Positions 1 through 6,381 of a stretch of DNA of 15,184 nucleotides are shown here, in pieces. Origin of the DNA: an uncultured Chloroflexota bacterium (GTDB lineage Bacteria; Chloroflexota; Anaerolineae; Aggregatilineales; Phototrophicaceae); NCBI GenBank assembly GCA_937864975.1, contig CALMDI010000552.1:1-15184 (forward strand). Reading direction: 5' to 3'. The notes below the pieces were generated by a model. The model did not search any database and had not been told where the DNA came from. It was given only the letters and a program-made list of their open reading frames with translations. How positions within the stretch are numbered: position 1 is the stretch's first letter; each line of letters opens with the position of its first letter. The translations under genes and the position numbers were made by a program.

Positions 1-68
1 ATTATGAGCAGGGCGAGTTTTACGATTTGGTGCTATTCTCGCTCCTGCGCCGCGACTATCCCGATTAG
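1..68 (+). CDS. C-terminal end of a probable GNAT-family N-acetyltransferase (partial)
   Basis: The gene enters from the left edge, and only its last 21 codons are present, in the frame beginning at base 3 and ending with TAG at 66-68. The visible tail contains GEFYDLVLFSLLRRDYP. Acetyltransferases of the RimJ/RimL (GNAT) type often end with a strand and helix of the form G-x-(F/Y)-x-D-x-(L/V)-x-(F/Y)-x-(L/I)-L-R-x-(D/E)-(W/Y), and this tail fits. That family transfers an acetyl group from acetyl-CoA to an amine of a protein or small molecule. The substrate cannot be guessed from so short a piece. The next gene starts 36 bases later on the same strand, so the two may be co-transcribed. The call rests on one short motif and is moderately uncertain. 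Confidence 0.5.
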   Translation, partial: YEQGEFYDLVLFSLLRRDYPD

Positions 69-104
69 TGCCGCGTCAATCTCCTCGCCATCAGGACGAC
101 TGTT

Positions 105-860
105 TTGGGCGGAACGCTCCTCAATATCCTCACCGTCGCCATCGGCAGCGGGCTTGGCTTGCTCATCGGCAATCGCCTGCCGGAGAAGATGCAGCAGTCG
201 GTGGTCACCGGGCTGGGCTTGGTCTCATTGATCGTCGGCGTTCAGAACGCGGGCAGGACGGGCAACATCATCATTCCGATGCTGAGCCTGGTTATTGGCG
301 TCATCGTTGGTGAGGCGCTGCACATCGACGTGGCGCTCGACCGGTTCGGGGGCTGGCTGCAAAGCCGCTTTGCCCGGTCGGGTGAAATGGGTGATGCTGC
401 CGAACAACGCGCGCGCTTCATCAACGGTTTCGTCACCGCCAGCCTGATTTTCTGCATCGGACCGCTCACGTTCGTCGGCTCGATTATGGACGGCATGGGC
501 TTGCCGCTCGGCTTTCAGCAGTTAGCGATCAAAAGTGTGCTCGACGGCTTCGCGTCGATGGCGTTTGCCGCCAGTCTCGGCGTCGGCGTGGCGTTCGCCA
601 TCATCACCATCCTGATTTTACAGGGCGGACTCGCGCTGGTTGGGTCACTGCTCGTGTCGGCAAACGACCCGGCGACGCTCGCTCAGAACCCGATGATCCT
701 GGAGATGACGGCGGTTGGCGGGCTGCTGCTGATCGGCTTGGCGCTGGTGCTGCTGGACGTCAAGCGCCCGCGTATGGCGAATTTCCTGCCCGCGCTGCTG
801 ATCGCGCCCGCGCTCGTGGCGCTGGCAGCCGCGCTCGGCATCGACATTTACCCGCTGTAG
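105..860 (+). CDS. DUF554 family integral membrane protein (YdfK-like)
   Basis: A 251-residue, strongly hydrophobic protein that matches the DUF554 family in length and in its opening, G-T-L-x-N-x-x-x-V-x-x-G-S-G-L-G-L-L-I-G at residues 3-22. About seven membrane helices are visible, for example near residues 5-22, 33-48, 55-68, 112-130, 150-175, 195-215 and 228-248. The internal motif FCIGPLTFVGSIMDG (about residues 116-130) is typical of the family. The start is a TTG at 105, supported by AGGAC about eight bases upstream and by agreement with the usual family N-terminus. An ATG start would not preserve that N-terminus. The function of DUF554 proteins is not established; a transport role has been suggested but nothing here proves it. 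A shared terminator follows at 971-1004. Confidence 0.88.
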   Translation: MGGTLLNILTVAIGSGLGLLIGNRLPEKMQQSVVTGLGLVSLIVGVQNAGRTGNIIIPMLSLVIGVIVGEALHIDVALDRFGGWLQSRFARSGEMGDAAEQRARFINGFVTASLIFCIGPLTFVGSIMDGMGLPLGFQQLAIKSVLDGFASMAFAASLGVGVAFAIITILILQGGLALVGSLLVSANDPATLAQNPMILEMTAVGGLLLIGLALVLLDVKRPRMANFLPALLIAPALVALAAALGIDIYPL

Positions 861-866
861 TGGTTA

Positions 867-948
867 GTCAAAAGTGGAAAGTGGAAAGTCAAAAGTAAAA
901 CCTCCCTGATGAAATGGCTGGATCTCCTTTTTACTTTTAACGTTTCAC
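867..948. repeat. Heptanucleotide repeat tract (GTNRAAA type) in both orientations
   Basis: Five tandem heptamers run from 867 to 901: GTCAAAA, GTGGAAA, GTGGAAA, GTCAAAA, GTAAAAC. After 26 bases, three inverted copies follow at 928-948 (TTTTTAC, TTTTAAC, GTTTCAC). AAAAGTAAAA at 891-900 can pair with TTTTACTTTT at 929-938. Related heptamers recur at 1485-1505 between rplJ and rplL. The tract lies between the DUF554 stop and the terminator at 971. It resembles the short tandemly repeated repetitive (STRR) heptamers known from cyanobacteria. Function is unknown. Confidence 0.7.
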
Positions 949-970
949 TGTTCATAGCTCTTCGGAACCA

Positions 971-1004
971 AAAAGCAGCCGGGAGCGCTCCGACGGCTGC
1001 TTTT
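971..1004. terminator. Bidirectional intrinsic terminator between DUF554 and rplL
   Basis: AAAAGCAGCCG at 971-981 pairs perfectly with CGGCTGCTTTT at 994-1004. The 12-base loop itself contains the palindrome GGAGCGCTCC (982-991). The stem is GC-rich at the top with an A-run on one side and a T-run on the other, so it can end transcription from either direction. It lies between the stop of the + gene (860) and the stop of rplL on the - strand (1025), where convergent terminators are expected. Confidence 0.88.
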
Positions 1005-1024
1005 CAAATGCGTTGTGACCGACG

Positions 1025-1426
1025 TTACTTGACGTCGACCTTCGCGCCTTCGGCTTCCAGAATGCCCTTCGCCTCGTTCGCGCGATCCTTGCTGACCGCC
1101 TCAAGGACGGTGGCAGGAGCCGCTTCGACCAGGTCTTTCGCTTCCTTCAAGCCCAGGTTCGTGACCTGACGCACTGCTTTGATGACGTTGATCTTCTTGG
1201 GACCGACGTCAGACAGGACGACGTTGAACTCAGTCTGCTCTTCGACTTCTTCCGCCGGAGCCGCCGCGCCACCCGCCGCCGCGCCGCTCATGGCGGGCAT
1301 CGCGCCCATCATCATCGGCGCGGCTGCCGTCACGCCCCACTTCGCTTCCAGCAGGGTCTTCAGCTCGGATGCTTCGAGAATGGTCAGCGCGCTCAGGTCG
1401 TCGACCAGCTTGTTAAGATCAGCCAT
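1025..1426 (-). CDS. rplL: 50S ribosomal protein L7/L12
   Basis: A 133-residue protein with the standard two-domain L7/L12 layout. Residues 1-32 form the helical N-terminal dimerisation and L10-binding part (NKLVDDLSALTILEASELK). Next comes a flexible Ala/Gly/Met-rich hinge at about 33-60, and then the conserved C-terminal domain with E-F-x-V-V-L, KKINVIKAVRQVTNLGLKEA and the closing KGILEAEGAKVDVK. The copies of L7/L12 bound to L10 form the flexible ribosomal stalk that recruits and activates elongation-factor GTPases. GGGAGA sits about ten bases before the ATG. The gene follows rplJ with a 99-base gap that holds a hairpin and T-run (1485-1521). Its own terminator is at 971-1004. Identity is secure. 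Confidence 0.98.
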   Translation of the reverse strand: MADLNKLVDDLSALTILEASELKTLLEAKWGVTAAAPMMMGAMPAMSGAAAGGAAAPAEEVEEQTEFNVVLSDVGPKKINVIKAVRQVTNLGLKEAKDLVEAAPATVLEAVSKDRANEAKGILEAEGAKVDVK

Positions 1427-1484
1427 TGTAGAGTCTCCCTCTTGTGTACCGTACTTCGTTATTCGGATAGATGTGGACGGTCGA

Positions 1485-1521
1485 GTAAAAAGTTAAAAGT
1501 GAACAGCAGAACACTTTTAAC
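1485..1521 (-). terminator. Hairpin plus T-run between rplJ and rplL (possible partial terminator or processing site)
   Basis: GTTAAAAGTG (1492-1501) and CACTTTTAAC (1512-1521) form a perfect 10-bp stem with a 10-base loop. On the - strand, in the direction of rplJL transcription, the stem is followed at once by TTTTTAC, so the element has intrinsic-terminator geometry but an AT-rich stem. The left arm also continues the GTNAAAA heptamer pattern (GTAAAAA, GTTAAAA, GTGAACA at 1485-1505). It could partly end transcription, protect a processed rplL message, or simply be a repeat copy. Effect unproven. Confidence 0.5.
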
Positions 1522-1525
1522 GGAC

Positions 1526-2074
1526 TTACGCAGCCTCGGTGCCCTCGGACGAATTTTTCTGCACGTAGGCGTGCAGCACGTTGACAACCTGGCTCGTCGC
1601 CGAGTTGAGCAGACCGGCGAGCGATGCCGCGGGCTGCGTGAGCAGACCGAGCAGTTGCGCGCGCACCTCGTCCATCGTCGGCAGGTTCGAGACCGCTTCG
1701 ATGTCCTTCGAACCAAAGACCGCGCCCGACAGGACGCCGCCCTTGAGCACGAACACATCCGGGTTGTCCTTCTGGTACGCCTGAATGGCTTTCGCCACCG
1801 CAGGCAGATTGCCGTTGCCGAACGCCACCGCCGTTGGACCGAGCAGCAGGTCTTCCGGCACGGGCCAGCCCGACTGTTGCAGCGCAATGCTAAACAGGGT
1901 GTTCTTGGTGACGGTGTAACTGCCGCCCGCCGCATCGCGAAGTCGGTTGCGAAGCTCGTCGAGCTTGGCGACGGACAACCCGCGATATTCGGTGACGATG
2001 AAACCGTCGGTCCTGCTCAGCAGGTCGCTGTACTGGGCAACAAGCTCGCCTTTGCGTTCTTTGGTGATTGCCAA
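1526..2074 (-). CDS. rplJ: 50S ribosomal protein L10
   Basis: L10 anchors L7/L12 dimers on the large subunit through its C-terminal helix. In many bacteria, L10 or its complex with L7/L12 binds the mRNA leader and represses the operon. I place the start at the TTG at 2074, giving 182 residues, because AGGAGG lies six bases upstream and the protein then begins LAITKERKGELVAQY, the normal L10 N-terminus. An upstream ATG at 2134 would add 20 residues encoded by the leader and its terminator hairpin, which is implausible. Family landmarks include TEYRGLSV (about residues 28-35), the TVTKNTL segment (about 53-59) and GPTAVAFG (about 79-86). The stalk-binding helix near the C-terminus (TSQVVNVLHAYVQK) follows an Ala/Leu-rich stretch. 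rplK and rplA, often next door, are absent here. Confidence 0.96.
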   Translation of the reverse strand: MAITKERKGELVAQYSDLLSRTDGFIVTEYRGLSVAKLDELRNRLRDAAGGSYTVTKNTLFSIALQQSGWPVPEDLLLGPTAVAFGNGNLPAVAKAIQAYQKDNPDVFVLKGGVLSGAVFGSKDIEAVSNLPTMDEVRAQLLGLLTQPAASLAGLLNSATSQVVNVLHAYVQKNSSEGTEAA

Positions 2075-2114
2075 GTGCGTCCTCCTCCCCTGATCGCTAA
2101 CCGAACAATAAAAA

Positions 2115-2142
2115 AGCGACCCCGCAGCGTGCAAGGGTCGCT
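2115..2142 (-). terminator. Attenuator terminator in the rplJ leader
   Basis: AGCGACCC (2115-2122) pairs with GGGTCGCT (2135-2142) in an 8-bp stem. On the - strand it is followed by TTTTTTATT, a clear intrinsic terminator about 35 bases before the rplJ ribosome-binding site. A second small hairpin, CTCATG/CATGAG at 2141-2157, overlaps its outer edge by two bases and could compete with it. Because it lies inside the leader, it is best read as an attenuator tuning rplJL expression, not as the end of the kinase transcript. Confidence 0.8.
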
Positions 2143-2232
2143 CATGACTGGCATGAGATCGGCGTCCTCACCTCGGCAGGAAATTAAGCGCGGGGCGCAC
2201 CTGCTGTCTGCGGCAAAGTCATCTGACTTATG
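2143..2232 (-). ncRNA. Ribosomal protein L10 leader (cis-regulatory RNA)
   Basis: The 5' leader of rplJ on the - strand carries the recognisable core of the L10 leader family: AGACAGCAGGTGC (complement of about 2197-2209), a TTAAT-containing segment, and CCTGCCGAGGTGAGG (complement of about 2165-2179). CAGCAGG-type and CCTGC-type strands pair to form the conserved stem near the kink-turn that L10 or the L10-L7/L12 complex binds. The leader begins near the predicted start site at about 2232 and is followed by the attenuator at 2115-2142. By analogy, excess L10 would bind and reduce operon expression. Recognition is by conserved core words and position, not by a covariance-model search. Confidence 0.82.
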
Positions 2233-2238
2233 AGCAGC

Positions 2239-2266
2239 ATTATAGCGGCAGAGGAAGTCGCGTCAA
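2239..2266 (-). promoter_or_regulatory. Sigma-70-type promoter for rplJL
   Basis: On the - strand, TTGACG (complement of 2261-2266) is followed after 16 bases by a perfect TATAAT (complement of 2239-2244). Transcription would begin at about 2232, giving a leader of roughly 158 bases that holds the L10 leader RNA and attenuator. The promoter starts 15 bases past the kinase stop codon, and no terminator is visible between them, so kinase transcripts could also run into the leader. Confidence 0.85.
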
Positions 2267-2281
2267 GGGTAGGGTTGCATC

Positions 2282-4999
2282 CTAGCGGTCGTTGTAGATG
2301 CGGCGGTAGCTGCACTGGTTAGAGGCGACGGCGGGGTTTTCCTGCACGTAGGCGACAAGCGAGCGGCTGTAGCCGTCCGCGGCGCAGTTGGCAGAGCAGC
2401 CCGACGACGTGACGGCGAACGTTTGACTGAATCGACCATTGGCGCGGAACGTGGTCGACAGGTCGCTCCCCTGCACGACCACCGTGCCGCGGGCATTGCC
2501 CTCAATCGTGAAGCTGACCGGGTACGACTCGCGGAAGGTGGCGAGCGTGTTGCAGCCAAACTCGTTGTTCAGCCGGATGCTGATGTTCTGCGCGCCCCCG
2601 CCCCCACCCGTGAACTGAGGCGTCGGGGAAGCGTCCGGCGAGACGATTTCATCGCAGTCGCCTGTCGTGGTCACGTCCTCGCCGCGTATCCAGTAGCGGT
2701 CGAACTCGGTGAAGACATCCGGGAGCTGCACATTCCACCAGACTGCGCCGCCATCCTCCGCTTCCGCCTTCGCGCGCACCGGGAACACTTCGCCGCCGCC
2801 GACGAAGCGGCGAATGGTCGCCGCCCCGGACGGACGCACGTACACGGGGATATTACTGCCCATAGTCTGGACGCGGCACGGCTCCGGCGTGTCCGTGATC
2901 GTCGGGGATGGCGTCGCCGTCGGCGTTGTCGTGACGGACGGCGTGAATGTCGCCGTCGGGGTATGCGTCCTCGTCGCGGTTGCCGTTGCCGTTCGTGTCG
3001 GGGTGTGGGTCGCGGTCGGCGTCGCCGTGGCGGTGCGTGTCGCGGTCGGAGATGGCGTCGCGCTCGGCGTGACCGTTGGCGTCCGCGAGGCGGTTGCCGT
3101 GTTGGACGGAGTCACCGTCGGCAGCGGTGTTTCCGTGGGCGTGATCGTCTCGGTGGGCGTCGGGGTCTCGGTGGGACTCGGCGTGCGCGTGGCGGTCGGC
3201 ACGATGACCACCACCGGCGCTTCGGTCGGCGTGCGCGTCAAAGTCGCCGTTTCTGTTTCGGTTGGGGCGTCGGTGGGAGCGTCCGTCGGCGTCTCGGACG
3301 ATACGACCACGACGACCAGCGGAACCTCGGTATCGGTTGCCGTCGAGGTTGGTGTTTCCGTAGGCGTGGGTGTCTCGGTCTGGACGAACACGACGATCAC
3401 CGGCTCATCCGTCGGCGTGTCACTTGGCGTGCGTGTCGCCGTCGGCGGATCGGTTGGCGTCCGCGAGGCGGTCGCGGTATCGGACGGTGTCACGGTCGGT
3501 TCGTCGCTCGCCGTTGCGGTACTCGTCGGCTTCGGTGTATCCGTGGGTAAGGGGGTCGCGGTCGCCGTGCGTGAAGGCATGTCAGACGGAAGGATGGCGA
3601 CCGGCGCTTCGGTCGGGGCTGGCGTCCGTGTTCGGGTCACGGTTGCCGTTGGCTCCCGCGTGTCTGTCTCGGTCGGAAGTTGCGTTCGGGTCACGGTTGC
3701 CGTGGGTTCTCGCGTATCGGTCGCGCTCGGCTCCACGACAATCACGGGCGCTGCCGTCGCGGTGTGGGTCTGGGTGAACGTGGGGGCGGGTCGCTCGGTT
3801 TCTTCCGTGGCGACGAGAACCACCAGCGGCTCGCGCGTCTCAGTGGGCGGCGTCTCCGTATCCACGATCACGACGGCGACGCCAGCGGTCGCTTCGGATG
3901 TGCTCTCGCCGAGGGCGGCAATGTTGGGGGGCGGCGTCGGTGTCGCCGCCGCGCCCCCTTGCAGCAGCGGAAGGGCGAGCGCGATCAGGACGCCAACCAG
4001 TGCGACGATCACGCCAATCAGCGGGATGAGCAGCGGGTTGCGCCCGCCGCGCTCTGCCGCCTGCGATGTCGGGTGGGGCATCGCGCCGGAAGCGGGCGCA
4101 GGCGCGCCGGGGCGCGGCGCGATGGGCAGCAGCCCCGTCGGTGTGTCGGACACCCCGGAGACCGCTCTCGCAAAGGCATCGGCAAGCGCGCCGACGTTCG
4201 GAAAGCGCTGTGCCGGGTCTTTGTCGAGCGCGCGTTCCAGCACCGCGCCGAGCGCCAGCGGCACGCCTGCGCGTACCGAATGGATAGGCGGCGGCATTTC
4301 GCTCATGTGCTTCTGCATCATGGCATAGGGCGTCAGCGCCTCAAACGGCAAGCGCCCGCTGATGACGCCGTACATCATGGCGGCGAACGCATATTGATCG
4401 CTCGCCGGGGTTGCCTTCTCGCCGCGCCACACTTCCGGCGCCATGTAGGCGGGCGTGCCGACCATCATCCCCGCGCCCGTCAGGCTTGCCTGACCGTCCG
4501 CCATCTTGGCGATGCCAAAGTCGACCAGGTACGCGGTGCCCCGGTCGTCGAACATGACGTTCCCCGGCTTGATGTCGCGGTGGACGACGCCGCGGCTGTG
4601 GGCGTAATCGAGCGCGCCTGCTAACTGCTGAAAAATGGAAGCAATCTCAATGAGCGCGGGCAATTTGCGCGCGCCGTCGCTGCCGGGCGCGAGCCGCTCC
4701 GCCAGCGTGCCGCCGTTGAGCAGGCGCATGGCAATGAAGCTGACGCCCTGGTGCGTGCCGTAATCGTAAATGGGGACGATGTTGGGGTGTTCGAGCGCGG
4801 CGGCGATCTTCGCTTCGCGGAAGAAGCGATCCAGAAAGCTCGGCTGCTCCGCCAGCGCAGAAGTGAGCACTTTGACGGCGACTTCGCGCTGCAGGTTGAT
4901 TTGCACGGCGCGGTAGACGGCGCTCATGCCGCCCGCTCCGAGAAGCTCTTTAAGCTGGAACTTGCCCAGCGATTGCCCGCTCAGGTGATCGACGCTCAT
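2282..4999 (-). CDS. Transmembrane Ser/Thr protein kinase with long TP-rich linker and extracellular SH3-like and beta domains
   Basis: A 905-residue PknB/Hanks-type kinase. All catalytic motifs are present: glycine loop GAGGMSAVYR (21-30), Lys43 in VAVKV, Glu62 in REAKIA, HRDIKPGN with Asp142, DFG 160-162 and MAPE 186-189. A single membrane helix covers about 322-346. A Thr/Pro/Ser linker of about 350 residues (353-705) follows, broken by seven short Val/Ile-rich patches. The outer end carries an SH3-like module (about 706-783, with VYVRPSG and WWNVQL) and a Cys-containing beta domain (about 804-905). All six cysteines (708, 782, 816, 868, 872, 896) lie in these outer modules, as expected if they form disulfides outside the cell. 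The likely role is phosphorylating cytoplasmic proteins in response to an external ligand. The ligand and substrates are unknown. The ATG at 4999 has only a weak AGGCG upstream. A promoter is at 5054-5082. Confidence 0.93.
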   Translation of the reverse strand: MSVDHLSGQSLGKFQLKELLGAGGMSAVYRAVQINLQREVAVKVLTSALAEQPSFLDRFFREAKIAAALEHPNIVPIYDYGTHQGVSFIAMRLLNGGTLAERLAPGSDGARKLPALIEIASIFQQLAGALDYAHSRGVVHRDIKPGNVMFDDRGTAYLVDFGIAKMADGQASLTGAGMMVGTPAYMAPEVWRGEKATPASDQYAFAAMMYGVISGRLPFEALTPYAMMQKHMSEMPPPIHSVRAGVPLALGAVLERALDKDPAQRFPNVGALADAFARAVSGVSDTPTGLLPIAPRPGAPAPASGAMPHPTSQAAERGGRNPLLIPLIGVIVALVGVLIALALPLLQGGAAATPTPPPNIAALGESTSEATAGVAVVIVDTETPPTETREPLVVLVATEETERPAPTFTQTHTATAAPVIVVEPSATDTREPTATVTRTQLPTETDTREPTATVTRTRTPAPTEAPVAILPSDMPSRTATATPLPTDTPKPTSTATASDEPTVTPSDTATASRTPTDPPTATRTPSDTPTDEPVIVVFVQTETPTPTETPTSTATDTEVPLVVVVVSSETPTDAPTDAPTETETATLTRTPTEAPVVVIVPTATRTPSPTETPTPTETITPTETPLPTVTPSNTATASRTPTVTPSATPSPTATRTATATPTATHTPTRTATATATRTHTPTATFTPSVTTTPTATPSPTITDTPEPCRVQTMGSNIPVYVRPSGAATIRRFVGGGEVFPVRAKAEAEDGGAVWWNVQLPDVFTEFDRYWIRGEDVTTTGDCDEIVSPDASPTPQFTGGGGGAQNISIRLNNEFGCNTLATFRESYPVSFTIEGNARGTVVVQGSDLSTTFRANGRFSQTFAVTSSGCSANCAADGYSRSLVAYVQENPAVASNQCSYRRIYNDR

Positions 5000-5053
5000 G
5001 CGACGCCTGTGACCGTCCGCGTGTGGGGGTATGCGCTCGAACCATTCGCATCA

Positions 5054-5082
5054 AGTATAGTCGCCTGCAAGTGGAATGTAAA
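5054..5082 (-). promoter_or_regulatory. Sigma-70-type promoter for the kinase gene
   Basis: On the - strand, TTTACA (complement of 5077-5082) is followed after 17 bases by TATACT (complement of 5054-5059). The predicted start site is near 5047, giving a leader of about 48 bases before the ATG at 4999. Spacing is ideal and both hexamers are one or two bases from consensus. Confidence 0.7.
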
Positions 5083-5099
5083 AATAATCGCGCAAAAGG

Positions 5100-5304
5100 A
5101 TTGTCTAGACGTAGGAGTGGCGATAGTCGGGGCGCACCGCGTGCGCCCACATCTGGGCGGACATGCGCGGGGGCAGAGCCAACGACTCTGCCTTCAGTCA
5201 CCGCCTTATGGCGGTGACCCCCTAGCAAGGGTCCGCCGCTACGAATACAGGCGACATTCACCGACCTTCCGCCGAAGGGACGACCAAAAGGACTGTTAAA
5301 ACCG
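5100..5304. other. Non-coding block with a cluster of perfect hairpins
   Basis: No convincing gene lies here. Three perfect inverted repeats stand in a row: GGGCGCAC/GTGCGCCC (5130-5148, 3-base loop), GGCAGAG/CTCTGCC (5172-5192, 7-base loop) and GTCACCGCC/GGCGGTGAC (5197-5218, TTAT loop). A further pairing, GACCC (5216-5220) with GGGTC (5229-5233), shares three bases with the last stem and would compete with it. The block lies downstream of the Sua5 gene and upstream of the kinase promoter, so it would be transcribed mainly as the 3' region of the ssb-Sua5 operon. No T-run follows any stem in the operon direction. It may be a structured RNA, a small non-autonomous mobile element or an IS remnant. 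I cannot decide between these. Confidence 0.55.
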
Positions 5305-6369
5305 CTACTCCGCGCCCAAGACCCGCCCTTCGGCGGCGCGCACGAGCCGATCCCACACCGCCAGCCCGACTCCTTCCCGCGCCGACCAGTGCGCGAGGAT
5401 CACGTCGACTCCGCGTGAATCCAGGTCTCGCAGGGCAGCAAACAGGCGTCGAGCCGCGCCCTCAAGGTCATCGGCGCGTCCAAGAGAAACGCGCTCCACG
5501 GGCAGATTCGCGAAGGCTGCTTGCGCGTCATCGGTCGTCAAAATGCCGACGCGCTTGTCGTCACCGCCGAGGGCAGCCGCCATGATCCCCATCGCGTCGA
5601 GCGTCGCCTGACCGCTTCCCGCGAACAGGCGCAGCTCGGCGCGCGGCGAATAGTGTTTCAGTAACATCCCCGGCGCGGAAGCCGCCTCGTCGCTGCCCAG
5701 ATACCGCGGCGTGTACACCACGTCCGACGCCCACTCGCGCAGCGCCTCGACCGGCACGCCGCCCGGACGCAGCACAACGGGCGGTTCCTGCGTTAAATCC
5801 AGCACCGTCGATTCGACGCCGACCGTCGTCGCGCCGCTGTCCAGCACGATGTCCACGCGCCCGCGCAGGTCGTCCAGCACGTGCTGCGCGGTCGTCGGGC
5901 TGGGACGCGAAAACAGGTTGGCGCTGGGCGCGGCAATTGGCAAGCCGGACGCGCGCAGAAGCGCCAGCGCCACCGGATGGCTTGGCATTCGCACGGCGAC
6001 CGTGTCGCGCCCCGCCGAGACGTTTGGTGGGATCGACGGGTGGCGGCGCAGCACGAGCGTCAGCGGACCCGGAAAAAAGCGGCTGACCAGCTCGCGCGCC
6101 AGCGGCGGCACCGTCTGCGTCACCTGATCGAGCATGTCAATTGAGGCGATGTGAACAATCAGCGGGTCAGACGCGGGACGTCCTTTCGCGGCGAAGATAC
6201 GGTCAACCGCGTCGGCGTCGCGCGCGTTTGCGCCCAAGCCATAAACGGTCTCGGTCGGAAACGCGACCAAGCCGCCGCGCCGCAGCACCCCCGCGGCTTC
6301 TTCGATGGCTTCCGCGTCGGGATGCAGCGCGTCAACCGGAAGGACTCGCGTCTCGGCGCGATAGCTCAT
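5305..6369 (-). CDS. Sua5/YrdC/YwlC-type L-threonylcarbamoyladenylate synthase
   Basis: The enzyme makes threonylcarbamoyl-AMP from threonine, bicarbonate and ATP, the first step of the t6A37 modification of ANN-decoding tRNAs. The 354-residue length is that of the two-domain Sua5 form, not the short TsaC form. The YrdC domain (about 20-205) shows FPTETVYGLG (37-46), KGRPASDPL (62-70), RFFPGPLTLVL (97-107), a VAVRMPSHP segment (124-132) and APSANLFSRPSPT (147-159). The linker SAPGMLLKHYSPR (231-243) is typical of Sua5 and leads to the C-terminal Sua5 domain. The gene is last in the ssb-DUF3467-translin operon and starts 12 bases after the translin stop. No terminator with a T-run is seen after it. 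The function call is secure. I leave the symbol blank because tsaC and sua5/ywlC are used differently for long and short forms. Confidence 0.95.
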   Translation of the reverse strand: MSYRAETRVLPVDALHPDAEAIEEAAGVLRRGGLVAFPTETVYGLGANARDADAVDRIFAAKGRPASDPLIVHIASIDMLDQVTQTVPPLARELVSRFFPGPLTLVLRRHPSIPPNVSAGRDTVAVRMPSHPVALALLRASGLPIAAPSANLFSRPSPTTAQHVLDDLRGRVDIVLDSGATTVGVESTVLDLTQEPPVVLRPGGVPVEALREWASDVVYTPRYLGSDEAASAPGMLLKHYSPRAELRLFAGSGQATLDAMGIMAAALGGDDKRVGILTTDDAQAAFANLPVERVSLGRADDLEGAARRLFAALRDLDSRGVDVILAHWSAREGVGLAVWDRLVRAAEGRVLGAE

Positions 6370-6381
6370 GCGACAGGCAGC

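Noticed and set aside
2075..2134. A 20-residue N-terminal extension of L10
   Set aside because: The extension is encoded by the leader and its terminator hairpin. The TTG at 2074 has an AGGAGG six bases upstream and gives the normal L10 N-terminus.
2880..3860. Regular GTCGG-type repeats that might suggest a CRISPR or satellite array
   Set aside because: The period follows codons of the TP-rich linker and keeps the reading frame. There are no constant repeats separated by unique spacers of even length.
2709..4328. A 539-codon open frame on the + strand full of Val-Gly-Val-Ser repeats
   Set aside because: It is the exact antisense of the Thr/Pro linker of the kinase. Repetitive ACN/CCN codons give GTN/GGN on the other strand, which rarely produce stops. 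It has no start context, and the kinase on the - strand has full family motifs.
4751..5299. A 182-codon + strand frame across the kinase start and the hairpin block
   Set aside because: It covers the antisense of the kinase N-terminus and then the non-coding hairpins. It has no recognisable domain and no ribosome-binding site.
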